Source: Variovorax sp. (GTDB lineage: Bacteria > Pseudomonadota > Gammaproteobacteria > Burkholderiales > Burkholderiaceae_C). Taken from it: 64,000 nucleotides of DNA. A model generated the notes under the pieces. The model was not told where the DNA came from. It did no database searches and saw only the letters and a list, made by a program, of their open reading frames with translations. The stretch is taken from the NCBI GenBank assembly GCA_017744935.1, contig JAGIAI010000013.1:31626-95625 (forward strand), given 5' to 3'. Both the position numbers and the translations under genes were made by a program. Numbering within the stretch: position 1 is the first letter of the stretch; every line of letters starts with the position of its first letter. Shown here piece after piece: positions 37,714 through 46,221 of the stretch.

Positions 37714-37763
37714 CTCGCGCGGTCACCTTCTTGCTGGCGGGGAAAGTCGATCATGCGGTCCAT
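37710..37763 (-). CDS. Possible 17-residue leader peptide coupled to livG
   Basis: A short frame from the ATG at 37761-37763 ends in a TGA that overlaps the livG ATG. It contains the only good ribosome-binding site for livG. It is Arg/Asp-rich and not rich in branched-chain residues, so classical attenuation is unlikely; translational coupling is possible. Could be chance. Confidence 0.2.
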   Translation of the reverse strand: MDRMIDFPRQQEGDRAR

Positions 37764-37847
37764 CTGAGCGCGCCACCATGGCTGCGCGTCCGCATTGTTC
37801 GCAGAGGTAACGAAGCTGCCTACTGGGGCAAATGCCTAGCCAAGCTC

Positions 37848-37940
37848 GCCCCCAGGCTGCGCGCACTTCGTGTCGCTTCGCGAACCCCCTGCCGGCGGCA
37901 ACACCTGCGGCCCGGCGGAGCCGGTTCCGCGGTGTTTCAC
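37848..37940 (+). repeat. Intergenic palindromic repeat, copy 3 of 3
   Basis: Same element as copies 1 and 2. The first hairpin is imperfect here (CCCCC 37885-37889 against GGCGG 37894-37898). Second hairpin: AACACC 37900-37905 with GGTGTT 37931-37936, GCGG 37907-37910 with CCGC 37927-37930, CCGGC 37912-37916 with GCCGG 37920-37924, loop GGA. It lies between livG and the efflux operon terminator, in the 273-bp gap, which holds no other gene. Confidence 0.85.
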
Positions 37941-37970
37941 AAAAAAAGGCCGCGTAAGCGGCCCTTTGTT
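37941..37970 (-). terminator. Rho-independent terminator of the efflux operon
   Basis: GGCCGC 37948-37953 pairs with GCGGCC 37958-37963 around GTAA. On the minus strand the stem is followed by seven T (A-run 37941-37947), just after the end of the DHA2 exporter gene. Confidence 0.9.
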
Positions 37971-37986
37971 GGTCGAATGCGCCGAA

Positions 37987-39546
37987 TCAGTGCGCGCCGG
38001 CTGCAGCGTCCGAAGACCCGCCGCCCCTGGCGGGTCTCGCCAGCCATACCAGCGGGATCAGCAGCAGGAACAGCACGGCAGAGCCGTAGAACACATCGCT
38101 CGATGCGAGCATGAAGGCCTGCTGGTCGACCAGGCGGTTGATCTGGCCCAGCACCTGCTCGGCCGTGAAGCCGGCACCGCCCAGGTTGGCCATGGCGCCG
38201 GTCGCGGCAGAGCTGCCCTGGTTCACCGCTTCGACGAGCTGCGCGTGATGCAGTGCCGCCCTGTTCTCCCACAGCGTGGTCGCGGTCGAGGTGCCGATGG
38301 CGCCAGCCGTGATACGCAGGAAGTTCGAGAGACCCGATGCGGCAGGGATACGGTCCGGCGTGAGGCCCGACAGCGTGATCGTCACCAGCGGAATGAAGAA
38401 GAACGCCATCGCAACGCCCTGGATGACCGTCGGGATCATGATCGTCCAGAAGTCCGCCTGGGTGTTGAAGTTGGAACGCATCCACAGCACCAGCGCGAAG
38501 ACCAGGAACGAGAAGGTCGCGTAGCGGCGCGGATCGACCTTGCCCACCGTCATGCCGACGATCGGCGAGAAGAAGATCGCCAACAGACCCACCGGCGCCA
38601 TGATCATCCCCGCCTGCGTGGCGGTGTACCCCATGAACTGCTGCAGCCACAGCGGCAGGATCACCACGTTGCCGAAGAAAAGCCCATAGGCCACCGCCGT
38701 CGCGAGCGCACCCGACCAGAAGTTGCGGCGCTTGAAGAGCGACAGGTCGACCACCGGGTGCTTGTCGGTGAGTTCCCAGACCAGGAAGAAGGCGAAGCCC
38801 ACGCTTGCGACGACGGCCAGCGTCACGATCTCGGGCGAGTGGAACCAGTCGAGCTCCTTGCCCTTGTCGAGCATGAGCTGCAGCGATCCAACCCACAGGA
38901 CCAGCAACGCGAGGCCGATGCCGTCGATCGGCACCTTGCGCGTCGCGCTCTCACGCTTGTGATAGATGCCCCAGGTGATACCGGCCGCCAGAAGACCCAC
39001 GGGGATGTTGATGTAGAAGATCCACGGCCACGAGATGTTGTCGGTGATCCAACCCCCGAGCAGCGGCCCCATCACCGGCGCGACCAGCGTGGTCATCGAC
39101 CACATCGCCATGGCCAACCCCGCCTTGGCGCGCGGATAGCTCGACAGCAGCAGCGTCTGCGACAACGGAATCATCGGCCCCGCGACGAAGCCCTGCAGCG
39201 CACGAAAGGCGATCAGCATCGTCATGTTGGGCGCAAGACCGCACAGCCATGAGCTGATGATGAAGAGCAGCACGCTCGCCATGAACAGGCGCACCTGCCC
39301 GAAGCGTTGCGTGAGCCAGCCCGTGAGCGGCACCGCGATGGCGTTGGACACCGCGAAGCTGGTGATGACCCAGGTGCCCTGCGTGGAGCTCACACCGAGG
39401 TCGCCGGAAATCGCCGGCAGCGACACGTTCGCGATGGAGGTGTCGAGCACGTTCATGAAGGTCGCGGCCGACAGCGCGATGGTTCCCCATACTCGGGTTG
39501 AACCTTCGAGCGGCGGAAGCGGCTGCGGTGCAGCGGCGTTCGACAT
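37987..39546 (-). CDS. EmrB/QacA-type MFS drug exporter (DHA2)
   Basis: 519 residues from ATG 39544-39546, fourteen membrane segments. Motif C region and L-D-T-S-I-A-N-V-S-L-P (about 34-44) are typical of DHA2 exporters. With the HlyD-type adaptor and the outer-membrane factor encoded upstream it should form a tripartite pump that moves hydrophobic toxic compounds out across both membranes. Gap to the adaptor gene is 17 bp. An earlier TTG at 39567 is less likely. Confidence 0.93.
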   Translation of the reverse strand: MSNAAAPQPLPPLEGSTRVWGTIALSAATFMNVLDTSIANVSLPAISGDLGVSSTQGTWVITSFAVSNAIAVPLTGWLTQRFGQVRLFMASVLLFIISSWLCGLAPNMTMLIAFRALQGFVAGPMIPLSQTLLLSSYPRAKAGLAMAMWSMTTLVAPVMGPLLGGWITDNISWPWIFYINIPVGLLAAGITWGIYHKRESATRKVPIDGIGLALLVLWVGSLQLMLDKGKELDWFHSPEIVTLAVVASVGFAFFLVWELTDKHPVVDLSLFKRRNFWSGALATAVAYGLFFGNVVILPLWLQQFMGYTATQAGMIMAPVGLLAIFFSPIVGMTVGKVDPRRYATFSFLVFALVLWMRSNFNTQADFWTIMIPTVIQGVAMAFFFIPLVTITLSGLTPDRIPAASGLSNFLRITAGAIGTSTATTLWENRAALHHAQLVEAVNQGSSAATGAMANLGGAGFTAEQVLGQINRLVDQQAFMLASSDVFYGSAVLFLLLIPLVWLARPARGGGSSDAAAGAH

Positions 39547-39563
39547 TGCGCGAACTCGATCGA

Positions 39564-40877
39564 TCAACCGGGTTGGGCCGGCGACGCAGCCGGGGTGACC
39601 GGCTTGGCGCCGTTCGCGGCGGGCACCTTCTGCGGCACGTCATGACCGATGTTGGCAGCGATGATGCGCGCCACTTCCGCATCGGCGCCGAGCTCGAGCT
39701 TGCTGTAGACCTGCGTCTGCGCCGTGGCTGCTTCGCCGCGCGGCGCATCGGCGAGCATCTTGCCGTCCTTGTCGCGAACGTCGATCTCTGCGTCCATTGA
39801 CAAGCCCACGCGCAGCGGATTGGCCTTGAGCTGTTCCGGGTCGAGCGCGATGCGCACCGGCACACGCTGCACCACCTTGATCCAGTTGCCGGTCGCGTTC
39901 TGCGCCGGCAGCAGCGCGAATGCTGCGCCAGTGCCGACGCCGAGGCCCTGCACATGGCCGGTGTATTCGACCTTCTTGCCGTACAGGTCAGCGGTGAGCT
40001 TCACTGGCTGGCCGATGCGGATGTTGCGCAGTTGCACTTCCTTGAAGTTGGCATCGACCCAGAGCTGGTTGAGCGGCACGATCGACATCATCGGGGTGCC
40101 GGCCGTCACGCGCTGGCCAAGCTGCACGGTGCGCTTCGCGACATAGCCGTCGACAGGTGCGGGCATTCCGACACGTTGCATCGCGAGGAAGGCTTCACGC
40201 ACCTTGGCGGCGGCGGCCTGCACGCTCGGGTGCTGATCGACGCTCGTGCCTTCGGTGAGGGACTGGTTGCTCGACAGTTGCTCGCGCGCCGCGAGTGCGC
40301 CTGCCTGCGCCGCTGCCAGTGCGCTCTTGGCGTTGGCAAGCGCGGTTTCGGAGTGGTTGAGCTCTTCCTTCGACACCGCTCCACCGCCTGCGAGCGCCTG
40401 ACGGCGCTTCAGGTCGTCCTGCGCGCGGGCGATGTCGCTCTGCGCCCGAACGATGTCAGCCTGCTTCAGCGAGACTTGCGCCGCCAGCGATGCGTTGTTG
40501 ACGTAAAGCGTACGGACCTGCCGGACCGCCTGCGCCAGCGCGGCTTCCGCCTGTTCGAACGCCACGCGGGCGTCCGAAGGATCGAGCTGCACCAGCGGCT
40601 GCCCCGCTTTCACGAAGTCGGTGTCGTCGGCGTTGATCGCCATCACCGTGCCCGCGATCTGCGGCGTGATCTGGATGACGTTGCCCTGTACGTAGGCGTT
40701 GTCTGTCGACTCGAAGTGGCTGGCGACCAGCCATTCATACGCGCCCCAGCCGGCGCCCACGACCACGACGGCCGCGGCCAGCGCGGTCAGCGCGCGGCGA
40801 CGCTTGTTGTTAGAACCCTGTGCTTCTGCTGCGGCTCCGGCCGGTGCGGCGGGGTTGGCGGCGTTGTTGTTTTCCAT
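39564..40877 (-). CDS. HlyD/EmrA-type periplasmic adaptor protein
   Basis: 437 residues: short cytoplasmic tail, one membrane helix (about 31-50), then lipoyl-like half (T-D-N-A-Y-V-Q-G at about 58-65), a long alpha-helical hairpin (about 95-215) and beta-barrel domain, the EmrA layout. The N and C termini are Ala/Pro-rich. Joins the DHA2 exporter to the outer-membrane factor of the same operon. Confidence 0.94.
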   Translation of the reverse strand: MENNNAANPAAPAGAAAEAQGSNNKRRRALTALAAAVVVVGAGWGAYEWLVASHFESTDNAYVQGNVIQITPQIAGTVMAINADDTDFVKAGQPLVQLDPSDARVAFEQAEAALAQAVRQVRTLYVNNASLAAQVSLKQADIVRAQSDIARAQDDLKRRQALAGGGAVSKEELNHSETALANAKSALAAAQAGALAAREQLSSNQSLTEGTSVDQHPSVQAAAAKVREAFLAMQRVGMPAPVDGYVAKRTVQLGQRVTAGTPMMSIVPLNQLWVDANFKEVQLRNIRIGQPVKLTADLYGKKVEYTGHVQGLGVGTGAAFALLPAQNATGNWIKVVQRVPVRIALDPEQLKANPLRVGLSMDAEIDVRDKDGKMLADAPRGEAATAQTQVYSKLELGADAEVARIIAANIGHDVPQKVPAANGAKPVTPAASPAQPG

Positions 40878-40906
40878 GGCGATGTCTTTCGATTTCGAAA
40901 CGATGT

Positions 40907-42403
40907 TCAGTTGTGTGCGGTGGCGGAGCCGGCCGCAGCGGTCTTTGTGTCTTCAGGTTGCCAGCCGCCGCCCAGGGCGCGAGCAAGGCCGACCTGCGAA
41001 TCGAGGGCGCGCGCAGCGAGGTCCACGCTATCGCGCCGTTGTGCCAGCACGGTGACTTCGGCCGTGAGCACGTCGAGGTAAGTGCCGAGGCCGGCGCTGT
41101 AGCGCTGCACCGCGATGTCATATGCGGCTTCAGCAGCATCTTGCGCCTCGCGCTGCTGCACTTGCTGGCGCGCGACCGACTGCACGCTGGAGATCTGGTC
41201 CGCGACGTCGCGCACCGCATCGACCACGGTCGCGTTGTAGCTCTCGATCGCGGTATCGAGATCGGCCGACTTGCCGCGCAGGTTGGCGCGCAGTCGACCA
41301 CCTTCGAAGATCGGCAGGCGCACCGCAGGTCCAATACCCCACTCCTGGCTGGCGGACTTCAACAGGTTGTCGAAACCGATGCTCTGGAGGCCTGCGAAGC
41401 CCACGAGGTTCACATTGGGATAGAAGAGCGTCTTGGCGTTCGCCACGTCGCTGGTGGAGGCTTCCACGCGCCAGCGCGCGGCCGCGATATCCGCACGTCG
41501 GCCCAGCAGGTCGGCCGGGATCGTCGTCTGTAGCGCGATCGGCTTCAGGTTGGCGAGCACCGGTGGGACAAGGCCTTGCGTGGCGTTCGGCTTGGCAACG
41601 AGGGCATCGAGCGCATGCTGCGCGATCTCGATCTGCTCCTTGAGCGCCTCGATCTGCTGACGCGCCTCGGGCAGGCCGCCTTCGCTCTGCTTCAACTGCA
41701 GGCGGGTGTCGAGACCGGCAGAAACGCGGTCGCGCACGAGCTTGAAGGTCTCTTCGCGCTGCGCGAGCGTGCGGTTCGACACGGCGAGCCGATCCTGCAG
41801 ACGTGCCCACTGCACGTAGCCGCGCGCGACATTGCTCGCGAGAAGCACGCGTGCCGCATCGGCATCGGCAGCGGCGGCGTTGGCGCTGCCGATCGCGGCC
41901 TCGATCGCAGTGCGGTTCTTGCCGAAGAAATCGAGCTCCCAGCTGCCAGATATCTGCAACGTGCCGACCTCCTGGATCGAACCGCCAAGCGGTGCCGGGT
42001 AGATATAGTTGTTGGAAAACTTCTCGCGCGTGAGGTCGAGCGAACCGTTGATCTGCGGCTTGTCATTGGCCTGGGCCACGGACACGGCAGACTGGGCGCG
42101 CGCGAGTCGCGCGCGGGCGACCTGCAGATTCGGATTGCCTTCCAGCGCCTGCGCGATCAACCCATTGAGTTGGGCATCTCCAAAGGCAAGCCACCATTGG
42201 CTGTCGAGCGTCGGCGCGGGTGCGGCAGGCGCGGCGGCAGCCGGTGACGCCGGTGCCGTAAGGCCAAGGGAGTCAGCATCGCGCAGCTTGGCCTGCGACG
42301 AAATGCTGCCCATGTCGGCACATCCGGCCAACGCCAGGGCGAACACGGCGGTCGCGACTGCTGTGGTTCGGCGCAACGCGCCTTCAGGAAGAAGATGAGT
42401 CAT
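40907..42403 (-). CDS. Outer-membrane efflux lipoprotein (NodT/OprM family)
   Basis: 498 residues from ATG 42401-42403. Lipoprotein signal L-A-L-A-G-C, then two outer-membrane efflux repeats with W-W-L-A-F-G-D (about 74-80) and long helices. Forms the trimeric tunnel of the tripartite pump. Its start overlaps the end of the MarR gene by 20 bp. Confidence 0.94.
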   Translation of the reverse strand: MTHLLPEGALRRTTAVATAVFALALAGCADMGSISSQAKLRDADSLGLTAPASPAAAAPAAPAPTLDSQWWLAFGDAQLNGLIAQALEGNPNLQVARARLARAQSAVSVAQANDKPQINGSLDLTREKFSNNYIYPAPLGGSIQEVGTLQISGSWELDFFGKNRTAIEAAIGSANAAAADADAARVLLASNVARGYVQWARLQDRLAVSNRTLAQREETFKLVRDRVSAGLDTRLQLKQSEGGLPEARQQIEALKEQIEIAQHALDALVAKPNATQGLVPPVLANLKPIALQTTIPADLLGRRADIAAARWRVEASTSDVANAKTLFYPNVNLVGFAGLQSIGFDNLLKSASQEWGIGPAVRLPIFEGGRLRANLRGKSADLDTAIESYNATVVDAVRDVADQISSVQSVARQQVQQREAQDAAEAAYDIAVQRYSAGLGTYLDVLTAEVTVLAQRRDSVDLAARALDSQVGLARALGGGWQPEDTKTAAAGSATAHN

Positions 42404-42938
42404 TTTTTTCTTTTCGGGCCGAGATGGCCTGAGCGTTATCAAGAATGCGGCGCAGATAGCTCTTCAACTGCTCCCATTCCTCGTCGGAAAATCCGGCGAG
42501 GTGCTCGTTCTGCACACGGCAGAGCAAATGCGGTACTTGTTTGGCGGCGGCACGGCCTTCTTCCGTGAGTTCGATGTTGACGACACGGCGGTCGGACACG
42601 GAGCGCACGCGGCGGCAGAGGCCCTTGGCCTCAAGACGGTCCAGCAGACGGGTCATGGCGCCAGTGTCGAGTTCGCACTCGCGCGCCAGTTCGGCCACGG
42701 TGGTGGCCTGCCCCATATGAAGCTTGTGCAGCGGCACCCATTGGGGATAGGTCGGGCTGCCAGGCTCGCACATCAGCGATTCCACGGACTGGCCGACCGC
42801 CGTCATGATGCGCCGCATCAGATAGCCGATGCTCTCTTCGGAACGGTAGTTTTCGGCCTTGTAGAACGCCTTGACGGCGCGCGGCTCGCCGGGGGGCGAC
42901 TCTGCCAGCGTGTACTCGGGGCTCTTGGACTCAGACAT
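42384..42938 (-). CDS. MarR family transcriptional regulator
   Basis: 184 residues. Winged helix with T-T-V-A-E-L-A-R-E-C-E-L-D-T-G-A-M-T-R-L-L-D (recognition helix) and wing D-R-R-V-V-N-I-E-L-T-E-E-G. First gene of the efflux operon, so it likely represses its own operon and releases on binding a phenolic or hydrophobic inducer, as EmrR/MarR do. A palindrome 14 bp upstream is a candidate operator. Confidence 0.93.
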   Translation of the reverse strand: MSESKSPEYTLAESPPGEPRAVKAFYKAENYRSEESIGYLMRRIMTAVGQSVESLMCEPGSPTYPQWVPLHKLHMGQATTVAELARECELDTGAMTRLLDRLEAKGLCRRVRSVSDRRVVNIELTEEGRAAAKQVPHLLCRVQNEHLAGFSDEEWEQLKSYLRRILDNAQAISARKEKNDSSSS

Positions 42939-42951
42939 ACCCGCATATTAG

Positions 42952-42969
42952 TTGCCCCGGCAATTATTG
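42952..42969. promoter_or_regulatory. Candidate MarR operator
   Basis: TTGCCCCGGCAA (42952-42963) is a perfect inverted repeat, overlapping a second one, CAATTATTG (42961-42969). The pair lies in the 75-bp gap between the divergent MarR and ABC exporter genes, a position that could control both. Confidence 0.45.
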
Positions 42970-43001
42970 TCAAGGCGACCTTTGAGTGGGCAAGCGTTAG
43001 C

Positions 43002-43007
43002 TAGAAT
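43002..43007 (+). promoter_or_regulatory. Putative -10 box of the ABC exporter gene
   Basis: TAGAAT ends six bases before ATG 43014, with no Shine-Dalgarno sequence, so the mRNA would be leaderless. The -35 region is weak. Confidence 0.4.
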
Positions 43008-43013
43008 CGCGCC

Positions 43014-44801
43014 ATGGCTTCCTCCGCTTCTATCCGCCCCGGCAAAGGCTCCCCAAAGTCGCTGTCCGGGCTAGCGCCCTTTCTTAGGCCGTATCGCATC
43101 CAGATCACGCTGGCCGGGATATTTCTGGTACTTGCCGCTGTCACGACGTTGGTCTTCCCGATCGCGCTGCGAAGCCTGATCGACGGCGGGCTGGTTTCCA
43201 GCGACAAGGGCGCCCAGACGATGGCGCTGCGCGACCACTTCGTCGCCCTCTTCGCCGTCGCCGTGGCGCTCGGACTTTTCTCGGCCGCGCGGTTCTACAC
43301 GGTGAGTTGGCTCGGGGAGCGCGTCACGGCGGACCTGCGCAATGCCGTCTACGCACACGTGCTGCGCCAGAGTCCGGTCTTCTTCGAGACCACGCAAACG
43401 GGGGAGGTGCTCTCCCGCCTGACCGCCGACACGACACTGGTGCAGACCGTCGTCGGCTCGTCGCTGAGCATGGGGTTGCGCAATGCCGTGATGGGGGTGG
43501 GCGCACTCGCGATGCTGATCTGGACCAATCCCTACGTGATGGTCCAGGTGCTCGGCATCCTTGTGCTGGTGGTGCTGCCGAGCATGTGGTTCGGCCGGCG
43601 CGTGCGCAAGCTGTCGCGCGCCAGCCAGGACCGTGTGGCGGACTCGAGCGCGATCGCAGCCGAAGTGCTCAACGCCATACCGGTCGTGCAAAGCTATACC
43701 GCAGAAGCGCGCGAATCGGCCCGCTTCGACGCGTCGACGGACAGCGCCTTCCACACCGCAGTACGCCGCACGAAGGCGCGCTCCATCCTCGTCGCATTCA
43801 TCATCATTGCGACGTCGGCCGCGCTGCTCTGGGGGCTCTATCAGGGCACGCAAGCGGTGCTGCGCGGCGACATCACGGCCGGCCATCTCGGACAAACCGT
43901 GGTCTACGTGATCATCCTTGCGAGCGCCGCGGCCGTGCTCGGCGAGGTCTACGGCGATTTGCTGCGCGCGGCCGGCGCGACCGAGCGGCTCGTGGAGTTG
44001 CTGCACGCGAGGTCGGTGATCGAGTCGCCCGCCGCGCCCGTCAAGGCGCCTGCTTCCAACGGGGGGAGCTCGGTCCGTTTCGAATCGGTGACCTTCCACT
44101 ACCCTTCCCGCCCGGGCGTTCCGGCGCTGCGCGATTTCGACCTCACGATCAAGCCCGGCGAAACCGTGGCACTGGTCGGCTCCAGCGGCGCCGGCAAGAG
44201 CACCGTGTTCCAGTTGCTGTTGCGGTACTACGACCCGCAGTCAGGAGGGATCTCGCTGGACGGTGCACCGCTCGGCGCCCTGTCGCTGAACGAGCTACGC
44301 ACACGGACCGGTCTCGTCCCACAGGATGCGGTCATCTTCTCGGCGAGCGCCTTCGAGAACATCCGTTACGGCCGACCAGATGCAACGGCCGAGGAAGTCC
44401 GCGCGGCGGCAAAGGCCGCCTTCGCCGATGACTTCCTGCGCGCCCTGCCCGAGGGATACGACACCTTCCTGGGCGAGCGTGGCGTGCGGCTGTCCGGCGG
44501 CCAGCGGCAACGCATCGCGATCGCGCGCGCCATGCTGAAGAACCCTCCGCTGCTATTGCTCGACGAGGCCACCAGTGCACTTGATGCGGAGAGCGAGCGC
44601 ATGGTGCAGGCCGCCCTTGAATCGGCGATGTCCGGACGCACCACGATCGTCATCGCCCACCGGCTCGCGACCGTGCAGAAGGCCGATCGCATCGTGGTGC
44701 TTGATCACGGGGGCATCGTCGAGCAAGGGACACACTCGAGCCTGGTTGCGCAGAATGGCGGCGTCTATGCGCGACTCGCCGCGCTGCAATTCGTGGCCTG
44801 A
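43014..44801 (+). CDS. MsbA-like ABC exporter (fused permease and ATPase)
   Basis: 595 residues. Six membrane helices (about 1-320) followed by a nucleotide-binding domain with Walker A G-S-S-G-A-G-K-S-T, signature L-S-G-G-Q-R-Q-R and Walker B L-L-L-L-D-E-A-T-S-A-L-D. ABCB-type half transporter working as homodimer. Substrate unknown: lipid A-like lipid, drug or peptide. Divergent from the MarR efflux operon and possibly sharing its operator. Confidence 0.92.
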   Translation: MASSASIRPGKGSPKSLSGLAPFLRPYRIQITLAGIFLVLAAVTTLVFPIALRSLIDGGLVSSDKGAQTMALRDHFVALFAVAVALGLFSAARFYTVSWLGERVTADLRNAVYAHVLRQSPVFFETTQTGEVLSRLTADTTLVQTVVGSSLSMGLRNAVMGVGALAMLIWTNPYVMVQVLGILVLVVLPSMWFGRRVRKLSRASQDRVADSSAIAAEVLNAIPVVQSYTAEARESARFDASTDSAFHTAVRRTKARSILVAFIIIATSAALLWGLYQGTQAVLRGDITAGHLGQTVVYVIILASAAAVLGEVYGDLLRAAGATERLVELLHARSVIESPAAPVKAPASNGGSSVRFESVTFHYPSRPGVPALRDFDLTIKPGETVALVGSSGAGKSTVFQLLLRYYDPQSGGISLDGAPLGALSLNELRTRTGLVPQDAVIFSASAFENIRYGRPDATAEEVRAAAKAAFADDFLRALPEGYDTFLGERGVRLSGGQRQRIAIARAMLKNPPLLLLDEATSALDAESERMVQAALESAMSGRTTIVIAHRLATVQKADRIVVLDHGGIVEQGTHSSLVAQNGGVYARLAALQFVA

Positions 44802-44842
44802 AGACAGGCCGGCAGTTCGGGCCATGCGGCGGCCCCGCCGCG

Positions 44843-45277
44843 CTACTGCAAGGTTTCCTTGAGCGCCGGCGGCAAGGGCAGCGAAAAAACCGGGATGCCT
44901 TCGTCGATCAGGCTTTGGGCTTGCTCACGGGTGGTCTGGCCTCGGATGCCGCGCTCTTCCGCCTCGCCGTAGTGCATCTTCCGGGCCTCGTCGGCGAACC
45001 GGTCTCCAACATCTTCGGTTTGCGCAATGACCTTGCGCACGGCCTGGAGCCAACGGCCTTCCCGCGAATCGCCTTCGGCGGGGACCGCCTGGGCCTCAGC
45101 CGGCTTGGAACTGCCCAGATTCAGGCGGGGTGCAGCGAGCAGCTTCGTGATCTTTCTGTCGCCACACAGGGGGCACTCGACCAGACCACTCGCGAGTTGA
45201 CTCTCGAACTCGTCGTGGGACGCGAACCAGCCCTCGAAGCCGTGGCCATGTGCGCATTGGAGGTTGAGGACCTTCAT
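44843..45277 (-). CDS. DUF1178 family protein
   Basis: 144 residues, start M-K-V-L-N-L-Q-C-A-H-G-H-G-F-E-G-W-F and a C-P-L-C pair (about 35-38) that with Cys8 could bind zinc. Central region about 55-75 is low-complexity. Conserved in proteobacteria, function unknown. Last gene of the run that follows nuoN, seven bp after the NUDIX gene. A GC-rich hairpin without T-run (44826-44841) separates it from the convergent exporter gene. Confidence 0.88.
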   Translation of the reverse strand: MKVLNLQCAHGHGFEGWFASHDEFESQLASGLVECPLCGDRKITKLLAAPRLNLGSSKPAEAQAVPAEGDSREGRWLQAVRKVIAQTEDVGDRFADEARKMHYGEAEERGIRGQTTREQAQSLIDEGIPVFSLPLPPALKETLQ

Positions 45278-45284
45278 CCGGCCA

Positions 45285-45899
45285 TTATCCTGCCGCGTTG
45301 AACGGGGCGGGCAATTGCCAGTCGAGGACCCATGCGCCCGAAAGGACGTTTTGCAGCCAGAGCGCGCAGGTCTGCGACTTCGCGTCGGTCACGATCCCGT
45401 CGCGGCACCAGGCCAGCACTTCTTCGGGCGTCGCGGTGATCACATCGAGGAACTCGCCGTAATCGAGTTGGCGCGCTCCGAGCGAAAGACCTCGAGCGAA
45501 ATAGATATGGATGATTTCGGTCGAGTACGCCACGGCAAGGTGCATGGCACCGGCGTAGGCCCATTCGCGCGCGGTGTAGCCGGTTTCCTCGATGAGTTCA
45601 CGCCGGCCGCACAGTAGGGGATTCTCGCCTGCATCGAGCTTTCCGGCGGGGAATTCGGTCATCACGTGGCCGATCGGATAGCGGTACTGGCGTTCCATCA
45701 CGAGGCGCCCATCGTCCAGCAGCGGAATGACCACGACTGCGCCCGGATGCACGACGTACTCGCGCGTCGCAGTGTGGCCATCCGGCAGCCTGACGGTATC
45801 GCGCTTGGCGCGGAGGAAATTCCCCTGGAACAACACCTCGCTGGCCGTGCATTCCTCTCGGAGATGCGTGTCGTCGCCGTCAGGGGTCTTCGAGGTCAT
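45285..45899 (-). CDS. NUDIX hydrolase (ADP-ribose pyrophosphatase-like)
   Basis: 204 residues. Full NUDIX box: G-K-L-D-A-G-E, seven residues, then R-E-L-I-E-E-T-G-Y (about 101-125). The ADP-ribose pyrophosphatase group (NudF-like) is the best fit from the A-L/V-V-V-I-P-L-L sheet before it. Cleaves nucleoside diphosphate derivatives; substrate not proven. Co-transcribed with the complex I genes. Confidence 0.9.
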   Translation of the reverse strand: MTSKTPDGDDTHLREECTASEVLFQGNFLRAKRDTVRLPDGHTATREYVVHPGAVVVIPLLDDGRLVMERQYRYPIGHVMTEFPAGKLDAGENPLLCGRRELIEETGYTAREWAYAGAMHLAVAYSTEIIHIYFARGLSLGARQLDYGEFLDVITATPEEVLAWCRDGIVTDAKSQTCALWLQNVLSGAWVLDWQLPAPFNAAG

Positions 45900-45909
45900 G
45901 CGATTTCCT

Positions 45910-46212
45910 TCACCGATGCTTCAAGAGGTAGCGCCACGTGAATCCCGGGAACGCCAGAACGATGAAAAGGGCTGCCGTAACGGCGTAGAACTCCCACCCC
46001 TGAGGTGCAATCTGCCCGACCCGGCGCTCGAAGAGCAGTCCGATACCGCCAACAACAAAGTAGAGCAGTACCAGCTCACCGAACCGGATCGCCAGTGACT
46101 TCCTCGCACCGGACAGCGAGATCAACCCCAGCACGCGTTCGTTAAAGAACGGGAGGTTCGCTGCCAGCAATGCAACCAGCAGCACCACCCAGACCGAGGC
46201 GCCTTGAGACAC
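45910..46212 (-). CDS. DUF2818 family membrane protein
   Basis: 100 residues with three hydrophobic segments and a conserved start region L-A-A-N-L-P-F. Found just after nuoN in many betaproteobacteria, 9 bp downstream here, so a link to complex I assembly is often suspected but unproven. Confidence 0.88.
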   Translation of the reverse strand: MSQGASVWVVLLVALLAANLPFFNERVLGLISLSGARKSLAIRFGELVLLYFVVGGIGLLFERRVGQIAPQGWEFYAVTAALFIVLAFPGFTWRYLLKHR

Positions 46213-46221
46213 GGAGCCGAA

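Noticed and set aside
44826..44841. GC-rich hairpin between the ABC exporter and DUF1178 genes as terminator
   Set aside because: No T-run on either strand, so a rho-independent terminator cannot be claimed.
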